Notes: a model not told the origin generated them from the letters alone. DNA of 64,000 nt from Virgibacillus subterraneus (GCF_900110695.1 NZ_FOEH01000001.1:992001-1056000), one strand, 5' to 3'; shown: positions 43,346-54,735, counted from the stretch's first letter. Translations and numbers: made by a program.

Positions 43346-44775
43346 GTCTGTTAGAAAAGCTACAATCAAAAAGTGAAACCAAAACGAATGCTACGGAACC
43401 AATAAATGAGGATAGTAAAATAAAAACGAATATAGAACAAGGACACCAGGAACAACCAAGTGATCTTAACGTTATCGATCCTTCCCCTAAGCCTAAACAA
43501 ACCAAAAAAACTGCAGTGTCTCAAGAATATCGTGAAGTAAAAAGTCTTGTCTTTAAGTACATTATTCGCGAACGAAAAGACGAAGATGTGAACGAAATTG
43601 TGTCTGATCTTGATACAATTATATCTGAAATTATAAATGAAAATGATTATAAGCTTCGACGTGCTGACGATAGGAAAAATTTGAAGGAAGAAATAGAGAA
43701 TGACCTTACTGGATATGGTCCAATCACTCCCTTATTGAATGATGAGAGCGTTACGGAGGTAATGGTTAATGGACCTAATCAAGTATATGCAGAGCGAAAC
43801 GGACGTTTAGAGCTTACAGATATCACCTTCCGTGACAATGACCATGTGTCGGCAGTTTTAGAGAAGATTGTTGCTCCACTTGGCCGTCGAATTGATGAAA
43901 GCAGTCCAATGGTTGATGCCCGACTTAAAGATGGGTCACGTGTGAATGCGATCATCCCGCCGCTTGCACTTGGCGGACCGACAATCACAATTCGTAAGTT
44001 TTCTAAAGATCCGTTTACCATTCACGATCTTATACGATTTGGAACACTTAGTCAGGAAATGGCTGAATTTGTGCAAGCATGCGTTGCCTCCAAATTAAAT
44101 ATTTTTGTAAGTGGTGGAACAGGTTCCGGGAAAACAACAACGTTGAATGTATTATCATCTTTTATTTCAAACACGGATCGGATTGTAACGATTGAGGATG
44201 CTGCGGAACTGCAACTTGGGCAGGATCACGTCGTCTCGCTTGAAACTCGTCCACCGAACATCGAAGGAAAGGGTGCTATTTCAATCCGTGACCTCGTTCG
44301 AAATTCACTACGGATGCGGCCGGATCGAATCGTTATTGGTGAGGTTCGAAGTGGTGAGGCTTTAGATATGCTTCAGGCAATGAATACCGGCCATGATGGT
44401 TCGTTGGCAACTGGACACTCGAATAGTCCAAGGGATATGGTGTCACGTCTGGAAACAATGGTCCTAATGGCTGGTATGGATCTCCCAATTAAAGCTATAC
44501 GTGAACAAATAGCTGGTGCGCTTGATGTTATTATCCAGCAATCCCGTTTAAAAGATGGTACCCGGCGAATTACAAATATAACGGAAGTACAAGGCCTTGA
44601 AGGTGACATCATTGTACTACAGGATATTTTTACGTTCAGACAGTTTGGTGTTGATGATGATGGGAAAATTTTAGGTAAGCTTGTACCTACTGGAATACGT
44701 CCGAAATTCTATGAACAGATGGAGTATCAGGGAATTACGCTTCCGCCATCTATCTTCTCGGAAAAAATGGAGTGA
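43342..44775 (+). CDS. tadA: Tad pilus assembly ATPase TadA/CpaF
   Basis: 477 aa type II/IV secretion ATPase. Walker [10 protein letters not shown] (residues 258-266), the Asp-box motif [10 protein letters not shown] and arginine-finger/His boxes [32 protein letters not shown] ~90-residue N-terminal polar extension rich in Asn/Lys precedes the conserved part. Powers pilin polymerisation through TadB/TadC. ATGA overlap with tadZ. Confidence 0.95.
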   Translation: MSLLEKLQSKSETKTNATEPINEDSKIKTNIEQGHQEQPSDLNVIDPSPKPKQTKKTAVSQEYREVKSLVFKYIIRERKDEDVNEIVSDLDTIISEIINENDYKLRRADDRKNLKEEIENDLTGYGPITPLLNDESVTEVMVNGPNQVYAERNGRLELTDITFRDNDHVSAVLEKIVAPLGRRIDESSPMVDARLKDGSRVNAIIPPLALGGPTITIRKFSKDPFTIHDLIRFGTLSQEMAEFVQACVASKLNIFVSGGTGSGKTTTLNVLSSFISNTDRIVTIEDAAELQLGQDHVVSLETRPPNIEGKGAISIRDLVRNSLRMRPDRIVIGEVRSGEALDMLQAMNTGHDGSLATGHSNSPRDMVSRLETMVLMAGMDLPIKAIREQIAGALDVIIQQSRLKDGTRRITNITEVQGLEGDIIVLQDIFTFRQFGVDDDGKILGKLVPTGIRPKFYEQMEYQGITLPPSIFSEKME

Positions 44776-44780
44776 TATAA

Positions 44781-45710
44781 ATGGAAGCACTTTTAATAAT
44801 TTCAGTATTTATAACGGTTTTTCTTTTTCTTTTAGCGTTCAGTAATCTGCGCGGATCAAAAAAAGAAGATGAAGCTGTGGTACAAAATTCGCTATCCATT
44901 TCGGAGCTTCTTAAAAACGCAAATCAGCGACTCAAAATGCTATTGATTCGAAGGAAAAAACCGAGCAAGAAGCGTAATACTTTAGAAGATAGGATTAGTG
45001 TAGCTGGACTTCCAATAAAGCCGGAGGAGTTTGTCGCGTTTCGCTGGCTGCTAGCGATAATTTTAGGTGGTATTCTTCAATTGAACGGCAGCATTCTATT
45101 GGCGATTGTCGGACTTGTTTTTGGGTATTTTGTTCCTGAAATTTGGCTGAAAGGGAAACAAAGAAAGCGAATTAAAGCTTTTAACGAGGGTTTACCTGGG
45201 ATGATTACATCGATAATTGGATCATTGCGGGCAGGTTTCAGTTTCGTGCAATCACTGCAAATGGTTTCCCAGGAATCCTATTCACCAATCAAAGAAGAAG
45301 TGGAACACATTATCAAATCAATGCAATATGGTACAAGTATGGAAGATGCTCTATTAGAATGGCAAAAAAGAATGCCAAGTGATGATCTTAGATTGCTTGT
45401 TGATGCTATCTTAATACAGCGGCAAGTAGGTGGAAATTTAGCCTATTTGCTGGACAAAATTGTTGAGACTACCCGTGAAAGAACAAAGATTGAAAATCAG
45501 ATAAAAACATTGACAGCGCAGGGAAGACTATCTGGAATTGTAATTAGTTTATTACCAGTGGTCCTTGGTTTTATTATTTATCTAATGAATCCAGAGTATA
45601 TCACAACACTATTTGTGAATCCGATTGGTCGATTAATGCTTGTTGCAGCATTGATTGGTGGAATCATTGGCTTTTTCCTAATTCGTAAAATAACAACTAT
45701 TGAGGTGTAA
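44781..45710 (+). CDS. tadB: Tad pilus inner-membrane platform protein TadB
   Basis: 309 aa GspF-like membrane protein: N-terminal transmembrane segment, a cytoplasmic basic region, two further hydrophobic segments, and the central MITSIIGSLRAGFSFVQSLQMV with RQVGGNLAYLLDKIV typical of the GspF/TadB domain. It sits 5 bases after tadA and overlaps tadC by one base. Confidence 0.9.
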   Translation: MEALLIISVFITVFLFLLAFSNLRGSKKEDEAVVQNSLSISELLKNANQRLKMLLIRRKKPSKKRNTLEDRISVAGLPIKPEEFVAFRWLLAIILGGILQLNGSILLAIVGLVFGYFVPEIWLKGKQRKRIKAFNEGLPGMITSIIGSLRAGFSFVQSLQMVSQESYSPIKEEVEHIIKSMQYGTSMEDALLEWQKRMPSDDLRLLVDAILIQRQVGGNLAYLLDKIVETTRERTKIENQIKTLTAQGRLSGIVISLLPVVLGFIIYLMNPEYITTLFVNPIGRLMLVAALIGGIIGFFLIRKITTIEV

Positions 45711-45712
45711 TG

Positions 45713-46633
45713 ATGCTAGCAGTTTATGTCAGCTTTTTTATTAGTATAAGCTTAATTTCATATGGAATTGTTGCATATTACACAGGAAGAAGTGGAAGAG
45801 TTCAAGCTCGTATTCAAACTTATTTTACAAACAACACACCTGAGGCTGACCAAAGCGCGGCTGTAGAAGAATTACCTTCTTTTTATGAACGTGTCGTTTA
45901 TCCTGTTTGGAAGAAGATCAAACGTAAATACAGTAATAAGTTAGGTCAAGAGGAAGCTTCTAAAATCGAAGTGAAACTATTGCAAGCGGGACAGCCATTT
46001 GGGTTAAGTCCAGTTGAGTTTAAAATGCTGCAACTAATTTTGATTGTCTCATTTTCGGTTGTTGGTCTAGGTTATGGCTTGTTATTAAGTGTGTCTGTTC
46101 CACTTTTATTGTTATTGGCGATTATGGGGTTAGCAGTTGCTGTTGTTCTCCCGAAATATTATCTTAAGACGAAAATTGAACGAAGAAGTAAGTTGGCTGA
46201 AAAAAGTCTGCCTGATGTCCTGGATTTACTAACGATTAGTTTGGAGGCTGGACTGGGATTTGACGCAGCAGTCAGTCAGGTAGCCGCGAAGAAAAAAGGG
46301 GTATTAGCTGACGAATTCAAGGTTACTTTGGAAGAAATGCGTTTAGGGAAAACAAGGAAAGAAGCATTAAATGCAATGAATGACAGGATTTTGTCAGATG
46401 ATATGAGGACTTTAATTTTTAACATTGTACAGGCTGAGAAGCTTGGTATCGGAATGGTTTCTGTATTACGTGTTCAAACCGAGGACATACGTGAACGCAG
46501 GCGCCAACGGGCAGAAGAAGCAGCAATGAAGGCGCCAATTAAGATGATGTTTCCGCTAGTTCTATTTATCTTTCCAACATTATTTATCATTCTATTAGGA
46601 CCAGCTATCCTTCAGCTTTTAGAAGTATTTTAA
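45713..46633 (+). CDS. tadC: Tad pilus inner-membrane platform protein TadC
   Basis: 306 aa. Same GspF-type fold as TadB: four hydrophobic segments with LPDVLDLLTISLEAGLGFDAAVSQVA and AEKLGIGMVSVLRVQTEDIRERRRQRAEE. ATG at 45713 has GAGGTG 5 bases upstream and is preferred over the ATG at 45710 that overlaps the tadB stop. Last gene of the pilus operon. Confidence 0.9.
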   Translation: MLAVYVSFFISISLISYGIVAYYTGRSGRVQARIQTYFTNNTPEADQSAAVEELPSFYERVVYPVWKKIKRKYSNKLGQEEASKIEVKLLQAGQPFGLSPVEFKMLQLILIVSFSVVGLGYGLLLSVSVPLLLLLAIMGLAVAVVLPKYYLKTKIERRSKLAEKSLPDVLDLLTISLEAGLGFDAAVSQVAAKKKGVLADEFKVTLEEMRLGKTRKEALNAMNDRILSDDMRTLIFNIVQAEKLGIGMVSVLRVQTEDIRERRRQRAEEAAMKAPIKMMFPLVLFIFPTLFIILLGPAILQLLEVF

Positions 46634-46667
46634 AACAGTCTTTCCTGTAATAAGGTTGGCTGTTTTT
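46632..46667 (+). terminator. Weak terminator after tadC
   Basis: AAAACAGTC...GGCTGTTTTT with an imperfect stem; only moderate evidence. Confidence 0.4.
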
Positions 46668-46668
46668 G

Positions 46669-46803
46669 TTATTCATTAGCTGGAGTAGCTATTTTACTGG
46701 CGATCCAACGCTTGGCTGTGGTTTCGTCAATTTCATATATCTTGCCTTCACGTAGTAAGTCCCCGTGATACGCCGTTTGAACATTCATTTTTATTTTCAG
46801 CAT
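46669..46803 (-). CDS. Small 44-aa protein
   Basis: ATG with a strong ribosome site AAAGGAG 8 bases upstream. Sequence features: MLKIKMNVQTAYHGDLLREG, then KIYEIDETTAKRWIASKIA, a beta-hairpin/helix pattern seen in small phage-related or DUF-type proteins of Bacillaceae, though I cannot name a family. Convergent to the tad operon. The good ribosome site and non-random composition support a real gene; function unknown. Confidence 0.6.
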   Translation of the reverse strand: MLKIKMNVQTAYHGDLLREGKIYEIDETTAKRWIASKIATPANE

Positions 46804-46869
46804 ATGGATTCTCCTTTATAAGTGTTTAATTACATTTTACCACAGGAATCGTGGTAATTTATGCAAATT

Positions 46870-46945
46870 GCTGAAGTTCACAGGAAAGCCGCTGAAGTTC
46901 ACCACAAAAGCGCCGAAGTTCACAATTATTCCGCTGAAGCTTCAC
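46870..46945 (+). repeat. Tandem array of four 21-bp units
   Basis: GCTGAAGTTCAC motif starts at 46870, 46891, 46912 and 46933, exactly 21 bases apart, with variable 9-base spacers. An open frame (46861-47019, 52 codons, reading AEVH heptads) spans it but lacks a convincing ribosome site, so I call it a repeat rather than a gene. Confidence 0.75.
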
Positions 46946-47025
46946 AATTTTATCGCGGAACGTTAAGCTGGACAGAGTTCGGCTGTTTAGATGTTCCGTT
47001 TAACATAACTAAAGATTAAAGTGAA

Positions 47026-47052
47026 ATGACGCTACGAAATAAGTAGCGTCAT
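47026..47052 (-). terminator. Terminator of the YyaL gene
   Basis: Perfect 10-bp stem ATGACGCTAC / GTAGCGTCAT (47026-47035 with 47043-47052), 7-base loop, just after the leftward gene's stop. Confidence 0.75.
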
Positions 47053-47057
47053 AGTAT

Positions 47058-49103
47058 TTACTCGGTTATCATTTTAAAAGCTTGCTTAACATCGGTCGTA
47101 GGTTGTTGACACGCGAAGTTTTCACATACGTAAATGGTAGGCTCCTCATCTATTTTACGATAATCACTGGCAAATGGTGCGACTTCAGCTAATTGCTCAG
47201 CATTTTTACTGGCAAGCAAAGATACATCCGGTAAAAATTCTTTCTGGAGCTTTGCTAGAAAATTCTTGTCATTTCCTAAAACGACGACTTCCTTTGTAGG
47301 ATTTTCGGTCAGCAACAGACTTTGAACAAAATGTGTGCTTGCTGCTACACCTTGTTTAACTTCCTCGTAAAAGGCATAGTACATTTCTTCCAGCTTATCA
47401 AGATAGGCTGTTTCACCGGTTGAATATCCTAATCGTGCAAGCATAACGGCTGCAACGCTATTCCCTGATGGGAGGGCACCGTCATATATTTCTTTTTCCC
47501 TTGATAATAATTTTTCACTGTCTTTTCCGCTGAAGAAAAATCCTCCTTGTTCATTATCCCAAAATAAGTCGATCATGTTGTCAGCGAGTTCTCTGGCTTT
47601 TCTTAGATAGTTTAATGAAAAGGTTGCCTCATATAATTCTGCGTTTGCCCACACTAAAAAGGCATAGTCATCAAGGTAGCCGTTGAATTTTACGTCACTG
47701 TCACGATAGCGGGCCATAACCCGACCTTTCTTAACCAGATTCGTTTCGATAAAATCTATGGCAGCTTCGGCGGTTTTAATGTATTGCTCCTCCTCGAATA
47801 CTTTCCCAGCTTTAGCGAGAGCGGTGATCATCATTGCATTCCAGGATGTTAAAATTTTGTCATCAACGTGTGGATAGGTGTGCTCCTCGCGTGCAGTTAA
47901 TAACTTAGCTCGTGCTTCTTCAAGGTGCTGATTCAGTTCATCGATTGTAAAGTTATATTCATCAGCTATAGACTCCAGGTTTGTGTCGTTTAGGTTTGGT
48001 ACATTTTTACCTTCAAAATTCCCTTCTGGAGTAATACCATACACGGTTGCATATAGGTCACCAAGGTCTTCGTCAAGAATATTGAAAATTTCCTCATAAT
48101 CCCACACATAATATTTGCCTTCTATACCTTCCGAGTCAGCATCAATTGCGGAATAGAACGCCCCTTCAGAACTGTGCATTTCTCGCATGACAAATTCAAT
48201 AATCTGTTCACTTATTTTTCGGTAAAGTGGATTTTTGGTGATTTGATAGCTTTCTGTGTATGCAATTAGTAGTAACGCGTTGTCATAGAGCATCTTTTCA
48301 AAGTGAGGAACGAGCCATTTTTCATCAGTAGAATACCGCGCGAATCCGAATCCAACATGGTCATATATTCCGCCATTTGCCATGGCCTGCAATGTACTTT
48401 CAGCCATTTTAAGTGCAGCGGATTTTCCTGTGAAATAATAATAGCGCAATAAATATAATAGATTTTGCGGTGTTGGGAATTTAGGTGCTGAACCGAATCC
48501 GCCGTTCGTGAAATCAAATCGTTTACCTAGTTGCTTATATACCTGATCGGTTATTTCCAGAGTTAATCGCGTTTCGCTTTTAGTTGCTACTGTTTTATCT
48601 AATGCTTCAGTGACACTCTTCGTAACTTCTTTAATATGGTCAGGATCTTCCTTGTATTTTTGATATAATTGCGTGAATACTTCCATGATGCCAGGCATCC
48701 CGTATTTACTTTCACGTGGAAAATAAGTGCCAGCATAAAACGGCACTTTTTCTGGTGTCATAAAAATAGATAGAGGCCAGCCGCCTTGTCCGGTCATCAT
48801 CTGACAAACCGTCATATAAACAGAATCAATATCAGGCCGTTCCTCCCGATCAACTTTAATAGATACATAATGGTCATTTAAGTATGCAGCAATCTCTTCA
48901 TCTTCAAAGGATTCATGGGCAAGTACGTGACACCAATGGCAGGTTGAGTAGCCGATTGATAGAAAAATCGGTTTGTCTTCTTTTCTTGCTTTTTCGAATG
49001 CTTCTTCACTCCATGGATACCAGTCGACAGGGTTCTTAGCGTGTTGTAACAGATAAGGTGATTTTTCATTAGCTAATCTGTTTGTAAACTTGTCTTGAGA
49101 CAT
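47058..49103 (-). CDS. YyaL-like protein (thioredoxin-like DUF255 plus (alpha/alpha)6 domain)
   Basis: 681 aa. The N terminus is a thioredoxin-like DUF255 domain with the CHWCHV motif (about residues 53-58) and the family stretch [18 protein letters not shown] long helical domain resembling six-hairpin glycosidases follows ([33 protein letters not shown]). Universal in Bacillaceae but without a proven reaction; the eukaryotic relative is spermatogenesis-associated protein 20. ATG behind AAAAAGGTGG. It is an isolated leftward gene. Confidence 0.9.
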   Translation of the reverse strand: MSQDKFTNRLANEKSPYLLQHAKNPVDWYPWSEEAFEKARKEDKPIFLSIGYSTCHWCHVLAHESFEDEEIAAYLNDHYVSIKVDREERPDIDSVYMTVCQMMTGQGGWPLSIFMTPEKVPFYAGTYFPRESKYGMPGIMEVFTQLYQKYKEDPDHIKEVTKSVTEALDKTVATKSETRLTLEITDQVYKQLGKRFDFTNGGFGSAPKFPTPQNLLYLLRYYYFTGKSAALKMAESTLQAMANGGIYDHVGFGFARYSTDEKWLVPHFEKMLYDNALLLIAYTESYQITKNPLYRKISEQIIEFVMREMHSSEGAFYSAIDADSEGIEGKYYVWDYEEIFNILDEDLGDLYATVYGITPEGNFEGKNVPNLNDTNLESIADEYNFTIDELNQHLEEARAKLLTAREEHTYPHVDDKILTSWNAMMITALAKAGKVFEEEQYIKTAEAAIDFIETNLVKKGRVMARYRDSDVKFNGYLDDYAFLVWANAELYEATFSLNYLRKARELADNMIDLFWDNEQGGFFFSGKDSEKLLSREKEIYDGALPSGNSVAAVMLARLGYSTGETAYLDKLEEMYYAFYEEVKQGVAASTHFVQSLLLTENPTKEVVVLGNDKNFLAKLQKEFLPDVSLLASKNAEQLAEVAPFASDYRKIDEEPTIYVCENFACQQPTTDVKQAFKMITE

Positions 49104-49299
49104 AGAGGTACCACCTTTTTCCTACTTAGTATTTTGGTTTAGTCTAACTCATTTAAGTATTTGTATACAATAGAGAGCCTCTGTACAAGGAGTAAGTTAT
49201 TTATGGATGTTAATGGACTTGGCTGGTGATAGTGACTTGAAATATAGTTGAAGGAAGTAGAAAGATATAAAATATTTTAATTAAAAAGAGTGTATATAT

Positions 49300-49526
49300 A
49301 TGAGCGATAGAACAAAAAAGTTTCAAAAATGGTGCTTAGAAAATGAAATAAATGAGTTGCGGTTATAAGTTTTATACTATGGATTGTCAGGGGTTGGATA
49401 GCAGCATAGAATTGGTTTTTAGATGTACTGATGGCTATATGGAATTTCACAATAGATGCAGTAATCATATTGCTGGTTGTAGTGGTAATCTTTATAAGTT
49501 TCCTGCTGAAACCATTCATGAGGTAA
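49300..49526 (+). pseudogene. Possible decayed small membrane-protein gene
   Basis: An ATG at 49300 opens a 22-codon frame (MSDRTKKFQKWCLENEIN...). After a frame change the other frame reads VAVISFILWIVRGWIAA, a stop, NWFLDVLMAIWNFTIDAVII and LLVVVVIFISFLLKPFMR, ending at TAA 49524-49526. Together these look like a soluble head and two transmembrane helices interrupted by a frameshift and one stop. Alternatively all three are chance open frames. Confidence 0.35.
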
Positions 49527-49595
49527 TAACAAGTGGGGATTGATTAGTAGTAGGGTATGAAATGGACGTTTGTATAGTTTCGATAACTTAGTTTC

Positions 49596-49635
49596 ACTTA
49601 TGCAGTAAGAAATTATTTATACTTTTTTAACTGCG
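49596..49635 (-). repeat. Dispersed two-stem repeat, member G (inverted)
   Basis: CTTATGCAGTAAGAAA...TTTTTTAACTGCG: only stem 1 of the element is clear. Confidence 0.5.
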
Positions 49636-49655
49636 AACCAAAACGCTGATCCCTG

Positions 49656-51320
49656 TTAGAAATCAGCGTCATAATATACACAAGATTCATATGGTTTTAA
49701 TTCTAGTTTTTGTTCTAATTTCTCATTACGTTCATGATAATTTCCTATTATTTTAGTGGCCTTTAAGTAGTCTTTTGGTATTTCAAAATGGACGAATTCA
49801 TTTGTGAAATTACTTACCACCAATAAGTGTTTATTTCTAAGTTCTCTTGTATATGCAAATATGCTTTCGCTCTCCGGCATCAACAATTCGTAAGACCCAT
49901 AAACAACAATCGGATATTTTTTTCGTAAAGCAATAAGCCTCCTGTAATAATGATAAATTGAGTTAGGGTCAGCAACTGCGCTAGCAGCGTTAATATCAAC
50001 ATAGTTAGGGTTGACTTGAAGCCATGGTGCTGTTTCTGTAAATCCAGCATTTGCACTTGAGTCCCACTGCATTGGGGTACGCGCATTGTCCCGTGATTTT
50101 GCATGAATTGTTTCTAATAATGCCTTTTCTTCGGCACCTTCATTTATTTTCTCTTCGTACATATTTAATGTTTCAATGTCACGATAGCTTGCTATCTTAT
50201 TAAAACGCACATTAGTCATTCCAAGCTCTTCACCTTGATAAATGTACGGTGTGCCTTTCATCATGTGTAAGGTAGTTGCTAGCATTTTTGCTGATTCGAC
50301 ACGATAGGCACCATCATCTCCAAATCTGGATACAACACGTGGCTGATCATGGTTATTCCAATATAAACTGTTCCACCCTTCATACTCCAATTCGGTTTGC
50401 CATTTTGATAGAATTTGCTTTAATTCTACAAGAGACCAAGGCTTGATATCCCATTTCCCATCTGGGCCTGAGTCAATATCCATATGCTCAAAATGAAAGA
50501 CCATATCCAATTCATTGCGGCTTTCTGCTGTGTATAGTTTTGCTTGTTCTGGCGTGACTCCTGGCATTTCACCAACCGTCATAATGTCATAGTTTGCTAG
50601 GGTTTTCTGATTCATTTCCTGCAAAAATTCATGGACACGTGGACCATTCATATAGTAGGAATGGCCTGAAGCGTATAGCTTTCCGTTATTTGTTTCACCA
50701 TCTGGCAGGCGCTGGTCTTTCGAAATAAAGTTAATTACATCCATTCGAAAGCCGTCAACACCTTTATCAAGCCACCATTTCATCATTGTAAAAAGGTCAT
50801 TTCGGACATCAGGGTTTTCCCAGTTTAAGTCAGGTTGTTTCTGTGAAAATAAGTGTAAATAATACTGATTGGTTGTCTTATCATATTTCCAGGCGGACCC
50901 ACTAAATGCGGACTCCCAATTATTTGGCTTGTCACGCCAGATGTAGTAATCACGGAAGGCATTGTCTGTTGATTTTCGCGATTCAACGAACCAGTTATGT
51001 TCGTCAGATGTATGGTTAATTACCAAATCCATAATTAGTTTCATGTTCCTTTTATGAATTTCCTGAAGCATCCTGTCCCAGTCTTCCATGGTACCGAAGT
51101 CGCTCATTATCCTTGTGTAATCGCTGATGTCGTACCCGTTGTCATCGTTTGGTGATTCGTAAACAGGGGAAAGCCAAATGACGTCAACCCCTAGTTCCTT
51201 TAAATAATCAAGCTTTTGGATAATCCCATTTATATCACCAATACCATCATTATTACTATCGTTAAAACTCCGCGGATAGATTTGATAGACAACACTTTCT
51301 TTCCACCATTGACGGGTCAT
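49656..51320 (-). CDS. malL: Oligo-1,6-glucosidase-like GH13 enzyme
   Basis: 554 aa GH13 exo-glucosidase acting on short isomalto- and malto-oligosaccharides. Catalytic sites: nucleophile in DGFRMDVINF (about residue 200), acid/base in TVGEMPG, transition-state Asp in WNNHDQPR. The Val after the nucleophile (RMDV) is the residue associated with alpha-1,6 specificity in Bacillus enzymes, where alpha-1,4 enzymes have Ala. The start is the ATG at 51320 behind GGAGGTGAATGT; an upstream in-frame start 18 bases earlier is not needed. Cotranscribed with the neopullulanase upstream. Confidence 0.9.
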   Translation of the reverse strand: MTRQWWKESVVYQIYPRSFNDSNNDGIGDINGIIQKLDYLKELGVDVIWLSPVYESPNDDNGYDISDYTRIMSDFGTMEDWDRMLQEIHKRNMKLIMDLVINHTSDEHNWFVESRKSTDNAFRDYYIWRDKPNNWESAFSGSAWKYDKTTNQYYLHLFSQKQPDLNWENPDVRNDLFTMMKWWLDKGVDGFRMDVINFISKDQRLPDGETNNGKLYASGHSYYMNGPRVHEFLQEMNQKTLANYDIMTVGEMPGVTPEQAKLYTAESRNELDMVFHFEHMDIDSGPDGKWDIKPWSLVELKQILSKWQTELEYEGWNSLYWNNHDQPRVVSRFGDDGAYRVESAKMLATTLHMMKGTPYIYQGEELGMTNVRFNKIASYRDIETLNMYEEKINEGAEEKALLETIHAKSRDNARTPMQWDSSANAGFTETAPWLQVNPNYVDINAASAVADPNSIYHYYRRLIALRKKYPIVVYGSYELLMPESESIFAYTRELRNKHLLVVSNFTNEFVHFEIPKDYLKATKIIGNYHERNEKLEQKLELKPYESCVYYDADF

Positions 51321-51337
51321 ACATTCACCTCCATCCA

Positions 51338-53179
<1,842 letters not shown>

Positions 53180-53199
53180 TTATAGATTCATTTAATTAT

Positions 53200-53227
53200 A
53201 GAATACTGCGATTTTGAAAATTGTCAA
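53200..53227 (-). promoter_or_regulatory. Sigma-A promoter of the leftward GH13 pair
   Basis: On the minus strand TTGACA (53227-53222), a 16-base spacer and TATTCT (53205-53200); a TATAAT lies 5 bases further downstream. Confidence 0.55.
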
Positions 53228-53255
53228 TAGAAATAAAAAAATAAAATAAAATTAG

Positions 53256-53269
53256 TGAAAACGGTTGCA
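53256..53269 (+). promoter_or_regulatory. LacI-type operator 1 of the maltodextrin locus
   Basis: TGAAAACGGTTGCA; inverted relative to operator 2, sharing the half-site TGAAANCGGTTGCA, and overlapping the -35 box of the rightward promoter. It also resembles cre, with one mismatch. Confidence 0.6.
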
Positions 53270-53293
53270 TTAAATTTGATTTGCATTTAGAAT
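53265..53293 (+). promoter_or_regulatory. Sigma-A promoter of the maltodextrin uptake operon
   Basis: TTGCAT (53265-53270), exactly 17 bases, TAGAAT (53288-53293). Operators flank it on both sides. Confidence 0.65.
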
Positions 53294-53310
53294 AAGAATT
53301 AAGAAATTTG

Positions 53311-53324
53311 TGCAACCGATTTCA
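53311..53324 (+). promoter_or_regulatory. LacI-type operator 2 of the maltodextrin locus
   Basis: TGCAACCGATTTCA, the inverse of operator 1 with one difference; centre-to-centre distance 55 bases, about five helical turns. It lies downstream of the -10 box. Confidence 0.6.
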
Positions 53325-53369
53325 CAAAAAGGGGGTCGGTTGATAATAATTAGAGGGGGAAGTTTACTA

Positions 53370-54650
53370 ATGAAAAAATCTTCATATCTATTAATTGCGG
53401 CACTAATGTTTGTCTTTGTAGTATTAGCCGCTTGTGCACCAGAGCGTTCAGACGACACTGAGGAAAGTGATGGTGAAAGTGGTTCTACTGAAACTACTGA
53501 AAAACCTGAATCACTGACAATTTGGGCGAACGATGAAGAGAAACAATTAGAAGCTGTTGAGGATATTGCAGCTAACTATGAAGAAGAAACAGGAATTACA
53601 GTTAACGTTGAAGTAAAATCAATGCTTGATCAAATGGAAGAATTAGCACTAGCAGGACCTGAAGGAAATGGTCCGGATTTATTTTTCCAACCACATGACC
53701 GAATTGGAAACATTGTAGCACAAGGTCTCGCAGAACCTGTGGAAATACCGGAAGATGTAATGAACTCTTACAGTGATGCTGCGGTTGATGCGATAACATA
53801 CAAGTATGATAATGAAACAAATCAATATGGTTTTCCAGCAGTAATTGAGACATATGGTATTTTCTATAATACCGATATTGTAGAAGAAGAGCCAAAAACT
53901 GTTGATGATTTAATGGCATTACTGGAAAATAAAACGAATCCTAGTAATGATGAATATGGATTTTTGATGAAGCCTAACGATTTATACTTCGCTATACCGT
54001 TCTTCAATAACTATGGCGGGTATATTTTCGGAGGAGATGCAGGTGAATATGATACAGAGGATATCGGATTAAATAATGAAGGATCAGTTGAAGGCGGGAA
54101 GTTATTCCAATCCTTTTTCGGACAAGGTAAAATTCCACCATCTACTACAACTGACGTAATCGATGGACTATTTAACGACGGAAAAGTTGGAGCAGTTATT
54201 AATGGCCCATGGAGTATTGTCGGTTATAAAGAAGCGCTTGGTGATAAGCTAGCATTTGCACCGTTTCCTACAATCAATGGGGAGCCGGCTCAAACATTTG
54301 TAGGGGTTAAGTCATGGATGGTTTCCTATTACTCAGAAAATAAAGAATGGGCTGCTGACTTAGCGGCATTTATGACCAACCCAGAAAGCTCACAGCATTA
54401 TTATGAAGTAGCGGGGGAACTCGTACCTAGTAAAGAAGCACTTGAATCAATAGAAGATCCAATATACGCAGCGTTTGCAGAGCAAATTAAGCATGGTGTA
54501 CCTATGCCAAGTACACCAGCTATGCAGCAGGTATGGGAGCCATTCAACAATGCACTGCAATTTATTGCAGAAGGCGAAGATGTAAAACCTGTACTTGATG
54601 AGTCTGTCGAACAAATAAAAACAAACATAGAAGCAAGCGGAGTAGAGTAA
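53370..54650 (+). CDS. mdxE: Maltodextrin ABC transporter substrate-binding lipoprotein
   Basis: 426 aa. Lipoprotein signal with lipobox VVLAAC, lipidated Cys22, then an acidic Ser/Thr-rich linker and a family-1 extracellular solute-binding domain (LTIWANDEEKQLEAVEDIA, GPDLFFQPHDRIG, PWSIVGYKEALGDKLAFAPFP). It resembles MalE/MdxE maltodextrin-binding proteins. The ATG at 53370 follows AGAGGGGGAAG; an ATG-like earlier start would put 20 residues before the signal peptide and is rejected. First gene of the uptake operon. Confidence 0.92.
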   Translation: MKKSSYLLIAALMFVFVVLAACAPERSDDTEESDGESGSTETTEKPESLTIWANDEEKQLEAVEDIAANYEEETGITVNVEVKSMLDQMEELALAGPEGNGPDLFFQPHDRIGNIVAQGLAEPVEIPEDVMNSYSDAAVDAITYKYDNETNQYGFPAVIETYGIFYNTDIVEEEPKTVDDLMALLENKTNPSNDEYGFLMKPNDLYFAIPFFNNYGGYIFGGDAGEYDTEDIGLNNEGSVEGGKLFQSFFGQGKIPPSTTTDVIDGLFNDGKVGAVINGPWSIVGYKEALGDKLAFAPFPTINGEPAQTFVGVKSWMVSYYSENKEWAADLAAFMTNPESSQHYYEVAGELVPSKEALESIEDPIYAAFAEQIKHGVPMPSTPAMQQVWEPFNNALQFIAEGEDVKPVLDESVEQIKTNIEASGVE

Positions 54651-54669
54651 ATACCAAGCAATGATTTTT

Positions 54670-54695
54670 GATGGGGGGAGTTAACTCTTCCCATC
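54670..54695 (+). terminator. Intra-operon attenuator after mdxE
   Basis: GATGGGGGGAG / CTCTTCCCATC stem (11 bp with two G-U pairs) and ATTCTATTTG tail. Typical of the binding-protein/permease boundary, giving more binding protein than permease. Confidence 0.65.
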
Positions 54696-54735
54696 ATTCT
54701 ATTTGTTCATCAGGACCTAAAAGGGGGTATCAAAA

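Larger units (their letters stand above)
46634..47057. other. Gap between tadC and YyaL with a micro-gene and tandem array
   Basis: Contains the weak tad terminator, a 44-codon leftward gene (46669-46803), a four-unit 21-bp tandem array (46870-46945) and the YyaL terminator. Confidence 0.7.
49104..49655. other. 552-bp gap with decayed membrane gene and repeat
   Basis: 49104-49290 is the leader of the leftward YyaL gene and AT-rich sequence. 49300-49526 is a likely gene remnant and 49596-49635 a repeat copy. No other gene seen. Confidence 0.5.

Noticed and set aside
49352-49543. 63-codon plus-strand open frame (cysteine-rich)
   Set aside because: The alternative frame gives clear membrane helices; the Cys-rich frame has no ribosome site or family.
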